Below are positions 25,607-35,891 of a stretch of 64,000 bases of DNA, one piece after another. Both the position numbers and the translations under genes were made by a program. Under the pieces are notes generated by a model. The model saw only the letters and a list, made by a program, of their open reading frames with translations, searched no databases and was not told the DNA's origin. Every line of letters begins with the position of its first letter. Position 1 is the stretch's first letter. The DNA comes from Polychytrium aggregatum (taxonomy: Eukaryota; Chytridiomycota; Chytridiomycetes; Polychytriales). The DNA is taken from assembly GCF_025602895.1 (NCBI RefSeq), contig NW_026516316.1, forward strand, positions 86,173 to 150,172. The letters run 5' to 3'.

Positions 25607-27967
25607 TGAGGTGAGCTGGCAACAAGTGGTTGTGAAATGGAAGAGGAACCGGATGACAGATATGGATGAGAGCGTTGAATGAAGAGCGAAGCCAAGGACA
25701 ATGCCCAGGCCCGGACAAGTGAGGCGGGCGCCCAGGAAACTTGGCTGTGGACCAGCAACAGCGCCCAAAAAGGCAATATGGCATTGGACGTGTCTGGTTG
25801 GTCCGGCGATCATGTGGACGCGACGAGCCCACGACCAGGACGGAGATCCGAACAAGATCAAGGCCATCAAGGGCATCTCGATCTGACAGCCGCTGCTCGT
25901 CGAGTGCAATACCACAATGGCGCGAGCCAGTTCAGCATGAACCCGCCCAAGACGCAGGAGACAGTGCAATCAGCCGGCCATCTGGCTTGTCGTCGAGCCA
26001 AAATCCTGGTCAACACGTACATCCATATCCCGTATGTTTTCCTGCACATTCGGTGAGCACCATGTTCAAGCGAGGCCGACCCAATCAGGGATGCTCTTGC
26101 TGTGTCCTCGAGCCATCGCTTGACTCTCCGAAATCCACGGCAGCTGGGCTGCCTCTGAAGCAAGCCTTGAACGCAGAATGCACCCCGGAGTCAACACGCA
26201 GCAGAGCGTCAAGTCAAAGTCGATATTCATGTCAAAGGGTGAGCAGCTTCTCTTGCAACTCGATTCCCGGTGAAGTCATGTCTGGCAATGACTGGCGCAA
26301 GTTCCATAAAGAAATCGAGCATGGGCAGGGCTTTCGCTAGACGGTGAGTGATAACAAGTACCCCTCGACTAGTTCGCCAATATGTGCTTCCAGGACAAAT
26401 CCATCGATGCACTCACGGACCTGCGTGTCGGGGTCAAGCACTCCAAGGCGGGTCATGCTACACTCGGCGTAGATATGAATTCGTGCTTCCAAGCAGCATC
26501 AAACTAGCTTTCTCGCGGACAAGATATAACCGCTATCAAGGTGGCCGGCAACGACCTACTTGAGGAGTGTTGGCATGTGACGAAGCAAGCCACTTGCGCT
26601 CCAAAATACCCATCCCGAGAGGCGACGTACATTGGTGACATCTACAGTCAAGCCCACGACCCTGCGGACATTATCACTCGATCTTGCGAGAACCGATCTT
26701 CATAACTATGGTCAGTGACTGCGAAGCTTTAGCCCCTCATTCAGTTGTGAACAAACACCGAGGACCGGATTGCACTGTATTCAGGGGGAAATGGGACACC
26801 TGCCCACAACCCATTTGTCGGCGGAGTGTGCGATGGCATGCGCCCAACTATGCCATAAGAAATATGACAAATCACTTTGGCAGCCTCCGAGTGAAGACCA
26901 CCGGTCGCTCTCCGGTCTCCACAATCGACCTGCACACAGGTCTCGGAGTGCCAGCGGTGAATGATGCTCTTGGACACACTGGCGAATGGTCATGGCCGGC
27001 GCGCGATTGTATTGGGTAACAAAATATTTGATCAATCGTCAAAATCAAGGGTGTCCCGCTATGTATTGGATTGACTGTTAATGTCTGGGCAACAAAGCCA
27101 TGCTTTAAATTAAATTCATTATCGCTCTCACGTGTATCATACCTTACCAAATACATCGATACTCCGACCAAAGGATTGAATGGAGTCGCTCGCGCTCAAT
27201 CTCTCTTTTCGAGAAAGGCGGTTATTGTGGTTTATCGTATTCATTTGATTTATGCATATGCTTGTCATTCCCATTCACTTTGCATTCGTCCATGTGCATG
27301 GAGGATGCCAGTGGTTGAAGTTGAGTGGTTCTTGCTGCGACCCCGAAAATGGCGGCCAGTTGTAGCTCGCTGCAGCGGCTCGTGAGAGCCACACATCCCA
27401 GCCCAACCCTGCTTATATTCGGATTTCTCAAGTATATGACTTCTCTGTGCTTGGGAATCCCCAGTTACCTCAGCTGCTACAAATCCTCCCTCCGTCCCAT
27501 GGTATGGCTCCAACAGCATCCCGGACCACATGGACCCAAGACTTTTCCCGCCGCGCAACAGCACCCACCAGGCTGTTGTCGTGTTCATCCACGAAGCTCA
27601 CTGTATCCACCAGGCTCATTATCATGGTCGGGAAGCGATGTGATGTTCTACTCTTGACTTTCCACTATGGAAGCGCTATCGACAGTACGAAGGCGTCATG
27701 AGGCAGCCGGAAGGATCTTGGCGATGATCCACAGAGAGGACCCGACAAGGGGTGAAACTGGAAAACAAGTACTGTTCGATCCGAAGACATTGGTTGGCCA
27801 AAGCAATCCCGAGGATACCCTTCTTTGACCGCTTGTTCTGTCGGGTGAAACAGCAGCCACTTGGGCAAAGATCGGGAGTGAAAGCGATAATTTCCCCCGT
27901 CCTCTGCGGTTCGTTCGTTACGCTTGTTTTCACCAGCAACTGGCCTCATCGCGTGCCCTATTTCACC
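25607..27967. other. Intergenic between divergent genes
   Basis: Nearly 2.4 kb between the DBF4-like gene (-) and the kinase (+). It holds the second copy of a dispersed repeat. The kinase frame stays open upstream to 27752, but the sequence there does not look like kinase or coding sequence. No other gene recognised. Confidence 0.55.
26980..27079 (+). repeat. Dispersed repeat, copy 2
   Basis: Partner of 16713-16799, same orientation, sharing GAATGGTCAT, GCGCGCGAT, CAAAATC and TATTGGATTG in order. Confidence 0.6.
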
Positions 27968-29188
27968 ATGATTGATAAGCCCTGGCACATCCCTGAGGAT
28001 GCCATCACCGACTGGTCGGCCAATCCACTTGCAGCCGGCGGCTTTGGCGAGGTGTTCAAGGCCTCATATTATGGCGCCCCTGTCGCCGTCAAGCAGCTCT
28101 ATCGAGGCTACAACCAGAATGAACTCGCCGACTTTGGCCGTGAGATTGGCATCTGGCACAGACTCAGTCACCCTCATGTCCTTCCCCTACTTGGTGCCTG
28201 CGACACTACCGCCAAGCCCTTCATGGTCTCGCCGTTCATGCCCAATGGCACCCTCCACAGCCACCTTGCCACCGCACCCAATCCCCGACCCCTTGGCGAG
28301 AAGATCCGCCTCCTCTACGAAATCTCCTCTGGCATGGCCTATCTCCACGGCAACAACATTGTCCACGGCGACCTCAAGTCCCTCAATGTGCTGCTGGATG
28401 AGTCGTATCATGCCGTTGTGACTGACTTTGGCATGGCCAGAACCAAGCACACTTCGGCCACCGCCAACCGAACTCGCCGCGACCAGCCGATGGGCGGCAC
28501 CCTTGACTACATGGCTCCGGAGATGCTCGATTATGAAAATCCAGTTGGATCGTCAAAGGCTACTGATGTCTATGCCTTTGGCATCACCATGTACGAGGTC
28601 CTCAACAACTGCAGGCCCATCTGGGTCACCGCCGACGGTCAGCCAATGAGGGAGAGAGTGATTGAGTCTCAGGTCCTCCGAGGCAACCGACCCAAGCAGT
28701 TCGACGACATCCCCGACAGTATCCGAGCCCTCATCGAGCGCTGCTGGCACCAAGATCCCGCCATGCGACCCAGGTTTCCCGAGATCCTCGCCATCCTCCG
28801 CCAGTCCACAGTTCTCTTCCCCGCTCAGGACGGAGAACAGAGACCCATTATCGTCACCCATCGTCGCTTGGAGTCGTTCCAGCCAATGCAGCAGACGTCC
28901 ACTCCCAGGGTGTCCTTTCCCGAACCATTGACTCCCCGGACACCTCCGGCTGCTGCAGTGCTCACGTCCAAGCCAATTCCTGTCAAGAGCCTGGCAGACG
29001 CACTGCAGCTGCTCCATGTCGATGCTGAGTTTGATTCAGACGAAGACGATGACGATGAGTTTGATCTCTGGTTCGCCGTCGCCAACGGGAACGATAGTGC
29101 CAGCTACCAACGAGCCTTCACCAACGTCTATGCCCAGTCCCGCCACCAGCAGCAGCTCCCCCTGTTCATCTCGGCCATCGCCGCATAG
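27968..29188 (+). CDS. TKL-type protein kinase
   Basis: A single exon gives 406 residues from the Met at 27968, which follows CACC and is close to the kinase domain; an in-frame start at 27752 would add 72 residues of unlikely sequence. The kinase domain covers about residues 15-275: glycine loop AAGGFGEVF, ATP-anchoring Lys42 in VAVK, catalytic loop HGDLKSLN at 133-140, DFG at 153-155, APE at 183-185, and a C-lobe ending RCWHQDPAMRPRF, a wording typical of tyrosine-kinase-like (TKL) kinases. The usual HRD arginine is Gly, so activation-loop phosphorylation may not be needed. The C-terminal 130 residues are Pro/Thr-rich, then acidic (DSDEDDDDEFD). The same frame continues past the TAG stop as coding-like sequence. 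Targets are unknown. Confidence 0.87.
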   Translation: MIDKPWHIPEDAITDWSANPLAAGGFGEVFKASYYGAPVAVKQLYRGYNQNELADFGREIGIWHRLSHPHVLPLLGACDTTAKPFMVSPFMPNGTLHSHLATAPNPRPLGEKIRLLYEISSGMAYLHGNNIVHGDLKSLNVLLDESYHAVVTDFGMARTKHTSATANRTRRDQPMGGTLDYMAPEMLDYENPVGSSKATDVYAFGITMYEVLNNCRPIWVTADGQPMRERVIESQVLRGNRPKQFDDIPDSIRALIERCWHQDPAMRPRFPEILAILRQSTVLFPAQDGEQRPIIVTHRRLESFQPMQQTSTPRVSFPEPLTPRTPPAAAVLTSKPIPVKSLADALQLLHVDAEFDSDEDDDDEFDLWFAVANGNDSASYQRAFTNVYAQSRHQQQLPLFISAIAA

Positions 29189-29726
29189 CAGTCTCCTCTG
29201 ACCATCCGTATGATTGCTGACCTCTTTGGGGTTGACATCCGAATCGTCCGTCGATACGTCAAGGAACTTGGCCCCGTTCTCGATCCCGGCAAACTGAGCC
29301 GCGACAAGCAAGGCAGCTCAGCGGCCAAGGCCCAGAAACACAAGTCGATTGCTGCCTATCTGATTGGAGTGGAGTCTGTCGAGGAGCCTTTCCACGTTCG
29401 CCTCACAGTGCCTGTTGTCGATCCTCTCGCACGACCCAGTGGTCAACATCTGTGGGATCTACGACTTTCACGACAATGTCACAGACCTCGAGAGCCGAGT
29501 CAGGGCCAATATCACAAGAGAGGCAATGTGTGGGTCGATTATCATGATGACTGAAGCAATGCTGGCACCAATCAATAATGTATGCTCCGACATGAATTCA
29601 GCGATAGCTCTGCAAAATAACTTGAGTTCATGTGATGAGACCATCAAGTTGGCGTACTCCAAGGCAGGCCTTCTGGCGAATAGTCCATTGCCCGAAGGGA
29701 CTAATGCGAAATGGAAAGGCAGGTAG
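29189..29726 (+). pseudogene. Coding-like tail after the kinase, interrupted by a stop and a frameshift
   Basis: Directly after the kinase TAG, the same frame runs on for about 115 codons with strong C/G-ending codons (for example DLFGVDIRIVRRYVKELG). Near 29400 the coding-like character moves to another frame (SHDPVVNICGIYDFHDNV) and stays open to 29726. One stop and one shift would turn this into a longer kinase-linked protein, so I read it as a decayed C-terminal extension or neighbour gene. An unseen intron is an alternative. Confidence 0.4.
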
Positions 29727-30242
29727 AGCTTATTTCGGTCGAATCCATGAAGTTGAATCGTAGAGGGAGCGAGGAAAGCAAAGATCCGTTCAAGATAAGA
29801 CTTGTCTCGAAATGAGACGTGAGGAACACTCAGAGAATAAAGTAGAAGGCACATTATTTAGTCCTATTTTGAACGCTGAGGTTCGACTACACATCGCGGG
29901 GGTCAGGCTATTTATAGACAAGTCCGGACTTGGCAGCGAAGGGCGGCCAAGGGAGGGAAAAGTGGGCGATCGAGAGGGGTGAACGGGGCGATGCACAAGC
30001 GAGGGCCGAGAAGGACCACCGAGTGAGGAGGCGGGTGAAACTGGACGGGGACTATGAATGGGTCAAGGTGGGAGTTTTGGAATCAACCAGGGACTCGGCG
30101 ACTGGGTGAAGCCAAGGCCGATATTGTTCCAGATCCCCACCACCAGAGGAGAGCGATGGTGCGGGCTTATAGGTCCGGCACCCTGACGCGTTGACGCGCC
30201 CAGAGTCATACAGGAGCGCGCACCATTTCCTTTTCCGTTCCC

Positions 30243-30282
<40 letters not shown>

Positions 30283-30418
30283 CCCAGGACGACTCCCTGT
30301 ATACACTACATCTTTCTCCAGGGCTACAACAGTCAGTCCAGATCCTTTCAGGATGAATTCAGTATCGTAAGAAAGCTCCCGCTCATAGCTATAACATAAT
30401 GATCTTCAATTGTGTCGC
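29727..30418. other. Gene-free stretch with a possible relict LTR
   Basis: From about 29820 to 30060 the layout resembles the D-family LTR at 30673-31091: an AATAAA-containing stretch (29838), then TATTTATAG (minus-strand TATA box, about 29910), then G-rich sequence. A CA microsatellite follows. Ends are not defined. Confidence 0.4.
30246..30278. repeat. CA dinucleotide microsatellite
   Basis: About 16 CA units just before the transposon block. Confidence 0.97.
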
Positions 30419-30672
30419 TGTCAGATCACGGGATCAAGGGGAAGTCAAAAGAAGAAGATAGAGAAGGGTTTTATTGATCTTAGCAAGGCTAGGATCTAGA
30501 GTCAAGTGTGTCTGGGGTCGAAGGTGATGACCAGAAACATGAGCGGGCGAAGGCGGGCTATTTATCTGTCTGGCGGTCCCGGAGGCGAAGCCTGCCGCAG
30601 CGGGGGCGAAGCAGCGGGGCGGCGGGACAGCAGCCAGGCAGCAGCGGCTAACCGGAGAAACATGTGAAAGTC
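30419..30672 (-). repeat. Family B LTR fragment B5, diverged, broken by D
   Basis: Matches the first 254 bases (plus-strand order) of the 466-bp family B LTR, starting TGTCAGATC, but with roughly eight to ten differences including small indels. It stops exactly where the D LTR begins. The other half is not in the window. Confidence 0.88.
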
Positions 30673-31091
30673 TGTGAGGAGTGAACAAGCGCAAGGACGA
30701 AGACCAAGTGCTTGGTATGAGCTTTATTAGCTTTTAGCCCCGAACACCAAAGAACAAGTTTTGTTCGAACTGGTGTTCAACATAGGCTCAGACATGCAGA
30801 GCTATTTATAGACCGGGAGAAGGTCGAGGGGCAAATGTGGGCGAGAAGGGTGGAGCATCACAGAGAAGCGAGAAGGGGGTGCGAGAGTGGCTGGTGTGCA
30901 AGCGAGAGAGGCTTGGCACAGCCCGGGGACATGTGCCGAGCGGTGGGGGAGGCAGGAAACCAGTAGACGCGGGTGGCAACGGCGCGTGCTCATGCATGGG
31001 GGCAAACAAACACGTGGGGACTCATGATTGGTGCGGAGGGCGAGAGCATGCGGGACAATCTCATTGGTCCGTTGTGATGCTGGTCATCACA
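30673..31091 (-). repeat. D 3' LTR (419 bp)
   Basis: In element orientation it begins TGTGA and ends TCACA, a five-base inverted repeat. It has a TATAAATAG box (about 30800) and an AATAAA signal (about 30723) in the same order as the other families. Only one D LTR is visible, so ends are inferred from the inverted repeat and from the break in B5. Confidence 0.75.
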
Positions 31092-31968
31092 CTATCTCCT
31101 CCTCAAACTACGGCGTGTTCCATCTTGAGTTCTCCTGGGGCCAGGCTTGTCTGGGTAGCGTCGGTGGTACTCCGCGGCCACCGTTGGGGCAAAGACAATG
31201 TCGGCGGGCTCCCAACTTCGATCGGTGACCGGGTAGCCTTTCCAATCGATGAGATAGTGCAGCTTTCCGCGCACGAACTTGGAGTCTAAGATCTCTTCGA
31301 CCTCCCACTCCAAGTTCCCATCGATGACCACCGCAGGGGGCGGCGCTTGCACCCGACCCGGAAGCGAGTTCTTCTTGTAGGGCTCAAGAAGAGACACATG
31401 GAACACCGGGTGCACCTTTATGTCCTTTGGCAAGTCCAGGCGGAAAGCCAATGTCCCGACGGCCTCGAGGATGGTGAATGGTCCAATCCTCTGGTAATCC
31501 AGCTTCTTGCTTGGGCGAGTGGTGCTGATGTTACGAGTCAGCACCCAGACTTGATCGCCCGGACGCAAGTCGGGAGCCTGGGACCTCCGGAGATCTGAGA
31601 AGTGCTTGTAGTCAGACTTTGCCTTCTCAAGATTCTCCTTCAACAGTGCCAGGTTCCGCTGGAGATGTTCAACCCTCTCCGTGGCAGAGGGAACATCAGG
31701 GCCGCCAGCGACTACGGGGACTTCGAACCTTGGGTGGAACCCATAGGTTGCCAAGAATGGCGAGGCATGTGTTGACGAGTTCTCGAGGTTATTGTAAGAG
31801 AACTCGGCCAACGGCAGCAGCTCGGCCCAGTCATCTTGCTGATACGACGTGTAACAGCGCAGGTATTGGTTGATGACCTGGTTGACCCTCTCAGTCTGTC
31901 CATCGGTCTGGGGATGGAAGGCCGTGGACAGACTGGTTTGGATCCCGAGCTGCGTGCAGAGTGCCTTC
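31092..31968 (-). CDS. D pol C-terminus: end of integrase and chromodomain (partial)
   Basis: Encodes the end of an integrase core (FHPQTDGQTERVNQ with its catalytic Glu), the GPFTILE and FHVSLLEPY integrase C-terminal blocks, and a chromodomain (EVEEILDSK, LHYLIDWKGY, SWEPADIV). The chromodomain marks this as a chromovirus, a group known to target marked chromatin. The TAG stop at 31092-31094 touches the LTR, so the purine-rich tract that primes plus-strand synthesis lies inside the last codons. The frame is intact except for the insertion of A1. Confidence 0.9.
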
Positions 31969-32205
31969 TGTAACAGGACTGGGGACTGGACGAGAGCGGA
32001 CGGACTGGAGTGAGCGGGTAACGACTGGTTTACTAGGCGAAGGACGGTGTTGTCGTCTCGCCGGTTTATTTTCGGCGGGCGACGCCTTGCATTTACATCC
32101 CTGGGGGGTAGCGGACCGGCTTGCCTGCGCTCCTTGGCGCGGGCTAAGCCCCCTCGGGATGCCTTCCGGGTCGTCCCGGAGCTCCCTGTCCGCGTGCCCA
32201 TTACA
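31969..32205 (-). repeat. A1 3' LTR (237 bp)
   Basis: Starts TGTAA and ends TTACA in element orientation. The purine tract GGGAGAGGGTGA is directly upstream (32206-32217 region), right after the pol stop. Confidence 0.95.
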
Positions 32206-32216
32206 TCACCCTCTCC

Positions 32217-35200
32217 CTAAGCCCCCTTCCTATGTCTGGGGTGTCTTGCGGACTTGGTCTTGGTCGGCGTTCGAGGCTTCAAGGGGTACCGTTGATGGAA
32301 TTCTTGGACTACTTGAGGTGCGCTCCTGCAATTCTCTTCGGATTCCCACGAGTCTTCGTCTGGTCCGTAGCCCCTCCATCGGATCAGGTATTCCAACTTA
32401 TTACCCCTTACCCTCGAGTCCAGTATCTCCTGCACCTCATATTCTTCGTGGCCGTCAATTTCGATCGGCGGTGGAGGAGGTCCCTGTCGTCCTGGGAGCT
32501 CATTGGGCTTGACCGGTTCCAGCAGAGACGCATGGAACACCGGATGGATCCGGGCCATCGACTTCGGCAGCTTGAGTTCGAAGGCCACCTCGTTGATCGC
32601 CCTAACGACTTCGAAGGGTCCAAGGCGCTTCCAATCCAGCTTGTCGCTTGGGCGCTGCGTCCTTATGTTGCGACGAGACAACCAGACCTTGGATCCGACG
32701 GCAATGTCAAAAGACTTACGGTGCCTGTCGGCGTTGGCCTTCTGTCTGGACTGTGCGTCCGCGAGGTGAGTCTTGAGTTGTTCGAGGTGCTGCTTGATTT
32801 TTTCGATGCGCTCCTCGGCTGCAGGCACCTCGGACTGGGTCGACAGCTTGAAGTCACAGGCAGGGTGGAATCCGTAGTTCGCATAGAACGGTGTGCTCTT
32901 GGTGCTCGAGTGGGCCGAGTTATTATATGCGAACTCAGCTAACGGCAAAAGCGAGACCCAATCGTCCTGTTGGTAATCGCAGTAACATCGGATGAAGGTT
33001 TCGAGGACGCTGTTGACTCTTTCCGACTGCCCATCCGACTCGGGGTGGTAGGCGCTGGACAGGTCAGTCGAAGTGCCCAGAAGCTCATGGAATCGTCGCC
33101 AGAAGGTGGACTTGAACTGCGGACCCCTGTCCGTCACGATGGACTTGGGAGCCCCGTGGATCCTGAAGATGCTGTCCATGAACAGCGTTGCCGTTTCTTC
33201 GGCCGTGATGGAGGTACTGCAAGCCCGGAAGTGGGCCATCTTCGTGAGCCTGTCGACGAACACGGCAATTGCGTCGAAGCCTTCGGACTTGGGAAGTTCG
33301 ACCACAAAGTCCATGGATACGGCCGACCAGGGTGACTCCGGGATCGGGAGTGGCTTAAGCAGTCCGTATGGTGCGTGGCGTGCTGGCTTGGCTCTGCAGC
33401 ACGTCTCGCAGGACTGCACGTACTTGCGCACCGTGGCGGCCATCTTGGGAAACCAGTAGTTCCTGCTCAGGAGCTCCAGTGTTTTCTCCCTCCCAAAATG
33501 GCCCGCCGTCCTCGAGTCGTGGCTGTCCCACAGCACTTCAAGCTGCAGCTCGGTGGTCGGGACATACAGCAACCCGTCTCGGAAGAGGAGTCCATCTCGG
33601 AGGCGGAAGGCATGGAATCGCGGGTTGGTCAGGTTTGCGATTACTTCCTGGGCATAGGGGTCAGTCTGTTGAACTGCCTTGACCTTCTCCTCGAATGCCG
33701 ACAGTGCTATCACCTGAAGGGCAGCGATTCTGAGGCGACTTGCATCCAGCAGCACTTGGCGCTGCTGTGTGTAAGCCGGCTCGTCCGGCTTGATCTCCAG
33801 CTGGGGCTTCCTGGAGAGGGCGTCGGGCACGACCATCTCTCTTCCAGGCTTGTACACGATCTCGTAGTCAAACTCGGACAGGAACATCGCCCATCGCGCT
33901 TGGCGACGGTTGAGCATGCGACTGGTGGTGAAGTACACCAGGTTCTTGTGGTCACTGTGGACCACCACCTTGTGCTTGGATCCGGAGAGGAAGTGCCTCC
34001 ACTCCTTGAGTGCCGTGACAATGGCAAGCATCTCCTTGTCGTACACTTCGTAGTTGATCTCTGGTGCCGTCAGCTTGCGTGACATGTACGAGATCGGATG
34101 CATCGACTCGTCGGGTCCGAGCTGGCAGAGCACGGCTCCCAAAGCATAGTCGCTGGCGTCTGTCTCAACAACGAATGACTTATCCGGGTCTGGGTGTGCG
34201 AGCACAGGTGCCGTCGTGAAGGCTTGCTTCAGCAGATCGAATGCTTCCTGAGCCGTGGGAGACCACTCGAAACTCCCCGAGTTGCCCGTCAGGGCGTGCA
34301 GTGGGGTAGCTATCTTGCTGAAGTCGTGGATGAATGTCCTGTAGTAATTGGCAAGACCCAGGAACATCTGCAATTGCTTCACAGACTGGGGCGGGACCCA
34401 GTCGAGGACAGCTTGCACCTTGCGGGGATCCATCTTGATGCCCTCGGTGTTGACAATGTGTCCCAGGAACTCGACTTCGTCCGTGTCGAAATGGCACTTC
34501 TCGAGCTTGCAGTACAGTCCATTGCGGCGGAGCTGTTCCAGGACAGCACGCACATGGTCTTCGTGTTGCTCGGGGTCCTCGGAGTAAATGAGAATGTCAT
34601 CCAAGTACACAGCCACACAGTGTCCCAGATCCTTCATGACATGATCCATGAACGCCTGGAATGTGGCCGGCGCACCTTGCAGCCCGAATGGCATCACCAA
34701 GTATTCGAACTGCCCCAAAGGGCAAGTGAAACTGGTGAGCCACTCGTGGCCCTCGGCGATCCTCACGAGGTTGTACGCCCCTCGGAGGTCCAGCTTGGTG
34801 AAGACTCGGGCGCTTCGGATCTTCCTGAACAGGTCTCGAATGTTTGGGAGTGGGTAGAACTGCTTCTTGCATGCTTGGTTCAAACGGCGGTAGTCGACGC
34901 ACAGCCGTAGCTCGCCGGATTTCTTCTTCACGAACAGAATTGGAGCGGCAACCGGGGAGGTGCTCCGGCGAATGAATTCCTTGTCAAGGTTCTCCTTGAC
35001 ATAGTCTTGCAGTGCCTGCATCTCCAACTCTGTGAGGGGGTACACCGGGCCACGGACCGGGTGCTTGTCCGGGTCGACCAGCTCGACGCGGTGGTCCCAC
35101 GGTCGGTGGTCGGGCAAGTGGTCAGCCTGTTGCTTGCTGAACACATCGTTGTAGTCTTCGTATTTGTCTGGGAGCGGGAGGTCTGTTTCCGGAGTTGCGG

Positions 35201-35891
35201 TGCTCAAGGCTCCAATCAGGACTGGCTGGCCCCGCTTGAGCATTCTCTTGAGGCCCGCGGCGCTGACGAACGACACATGAGGCAAGGTGGGCACGCTCGG
35301 AGCGTCTTGTGCGCTCTCGGTATCTGGCTCGGAGGGTGCAGAGTCCGGAGGCAACGACTGACTTGGCTCCGTTGGGAGCGATACGGTTTCGGACCGACAC
35401 ACCTCTTGGCAATGACTGGATGTGAATCGGATGATCTTCTTGCCCCAACGTATCCAAGGCTCGTGGGATTGCAGCCACGGGTAGCCCAGGATAACTTGGT
35501 GGTATGGGGACTTGATGATCTTGAAGGTGATGACTTCCTTGTGGCTATCGATGCCCATCACAAGGGGCAAGGTCTCGTGCGAGATGCCCCCGGATGTGAG
35601 TGGTTGGCCATCGATGGCCCGTCCATCAATGGGGCTGTCCAAGCATCGGAGTGGAACTTGGTGGCGTTGGGCAAAGTCAGCATCCATGCAGTTCAGCTGG
35701 GCCCCAGAGTCGATGAAGGCCTTGGCGGTAAACTGGGACTCTTGGGATTGGCAAGATACGGGAATCTCAAAGCACATTGGTGGAGTACCACTCGAGAGGC
35801 TGCTGATGAGTGCACGCTCTGCATGGGTAGGGTCAGGAGGTTTGTTGTTGGAGTCCGGCGGGGCTCCTGATGCAGCCGCCGGACTCAGCGA
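32217..35891 (-). CDS. pol: A1 pol: protease, reverse transcriptase, RNase H, integrase, chromodomain
   Basis: The -1 frame is open from the slippery site, giving about 1224 residues; the first in-frame Met is at 35777. Domains in order: aspartic protease with FIDSGAQ (about residue 60), reverse transcriptase with YLDDILIYS (about 430), RNase H with VVETDASDYALG, integrase zinc-binding H2C2 region (HFGREK to CETCC, about 795-830), DDE core (MDFVVEL, VTDRGPQF, SDGQSERVN, about 860-955) and a chromodomain (YEVQEILDSR, LEYLIRWRGY, DSWE, about 1150-1200). This order, integrase last, defines Ty3/gypsy. No broken domain is seen. Confidence 0.95.
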   Translation of the reverse strand, partial: SLSPAAASGAPPDSNNKPPDPTHAERALISSLSSGTPPMCFEIPVSCQSQESQFTAKAFIDSGAQLNCMDADFAQRHQVPLRCLDSPIDGRAIDGQPLTSGGISHETLPLVMGIDSHKEVITFKIIKSPYHQVILGYPWLQSHEPWIRWGKKIIRFTSSHCQEVCRSETVSLPTEPSQSLPPDSAPSEPDTESAQDAPSVPTLPHVSFVSAAGLKRMLKRGQPVLIGALSTATPETDLPLPDKYEDYNDVFSKQQADHLPDHRPWDHRVELVDPDKHPVRGPVYPLTELEMQALQDYVKENLDKEFIRRSTSPVAAPILFVKKKSGELRLCVDYRRLNQACKKQFYPLPNIRDLFRKIRSARVFTKLDLRGAYNLVRIAEGHEWLTSFTCPLGQFEYLVMPFGLQGAPATFQAFMDHVMKDLGHCVAVYLDDILIYSEDPEQHEDHVRAVLEQLRRNGLYCKLEKCHFDTDEVEFLGHIVNTEGIKMDPRKVQAVLDWVPPQSVKQLQMFLGLANYYRTFIHDFSKIATPLHALTGNSGSFEWSPTAQEAFDLLKQAFTTAPVLAHPDPDKSFVVETDASDYALGAVLCQLGPDESMHPISYMSRKLTAPEINYEVYDKEMLAIVTALKEWRHFLSGSKHKVVVHSDHKNLVYFTTSRMLNRRQARWAMFLSEFDYEIVYKPGREMVVPDALSRKPQLEIKPDEPAYTQQRQVLLDASRLRIAALQVIALSAFEEKVKAVQQTDPYAQEVIANLTNPRFHAFRLRDGLLFRDGLLYVPTTELQLEVLWDSHDSRTAGHFGREKTLELLSRNYWFPKMAATVRKYVQSCETCCRAKPARHAPYGLLKPLPIPESPWSAVSMDFVVELPKSEGFDAIAVFVDRLTKMAHFRACSTSITAEETATLFMDSIFRIHGAPKSIVTDRGPQFKSTFWRRFHELLGTSTDLSSAYHPESDGQSERVNSVLETFIRCYCDYQQDDWVSLLPLAEFAYNNSAHSSTKSTPFYANYGFHPACDFKLSTQSEVPAAEERIEKIKQHLEQLKTHLADAQSRQKANADRHRKSFDIAVGSKVWLSRRNIRTQRPSDKLDWKRLGPFEVVRAINEVAFELKLPKSMARIHPVFHASLLEPVKPNELPGRQGPPPPPIEIDGHEEYEVQEILDSRVRGNKLEYLIRWRGYGPDEDSWESEENCRSAPQVVQEFHQRYPLKPRTPTKTKSARHPRHRKGA

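Larger units (their letters stand above)
30673..31968 (-). mobile_element. Ty3/gypsy element D, 3' part
   Basis: Minus-strand element: 3' LTR at 30673-31091 followed upstream by the pol C-terminus. Its integrase is cut by A1 at 31968 and resumes at 37274, up to 37367 where element C starts. The 5' half is outside the window or lost. Confidence 0.85.

Noticed and set aside
25607-25969. Upstream Met (25969) for the DBF4-like gene
   Set aside because: The extra 121 residues are Cys/His/Leu-rich and look like translated 5' flank; the Met at 25606 opens a typical disordered Lys/Thr/Pro N-terminus.
27752-27967. Upstream Met extension of the kinase
   Set aside because: The frame is open for 72 codons, but composition is not coding-like and the Met at 27968 has a better context and lies at the domain start.
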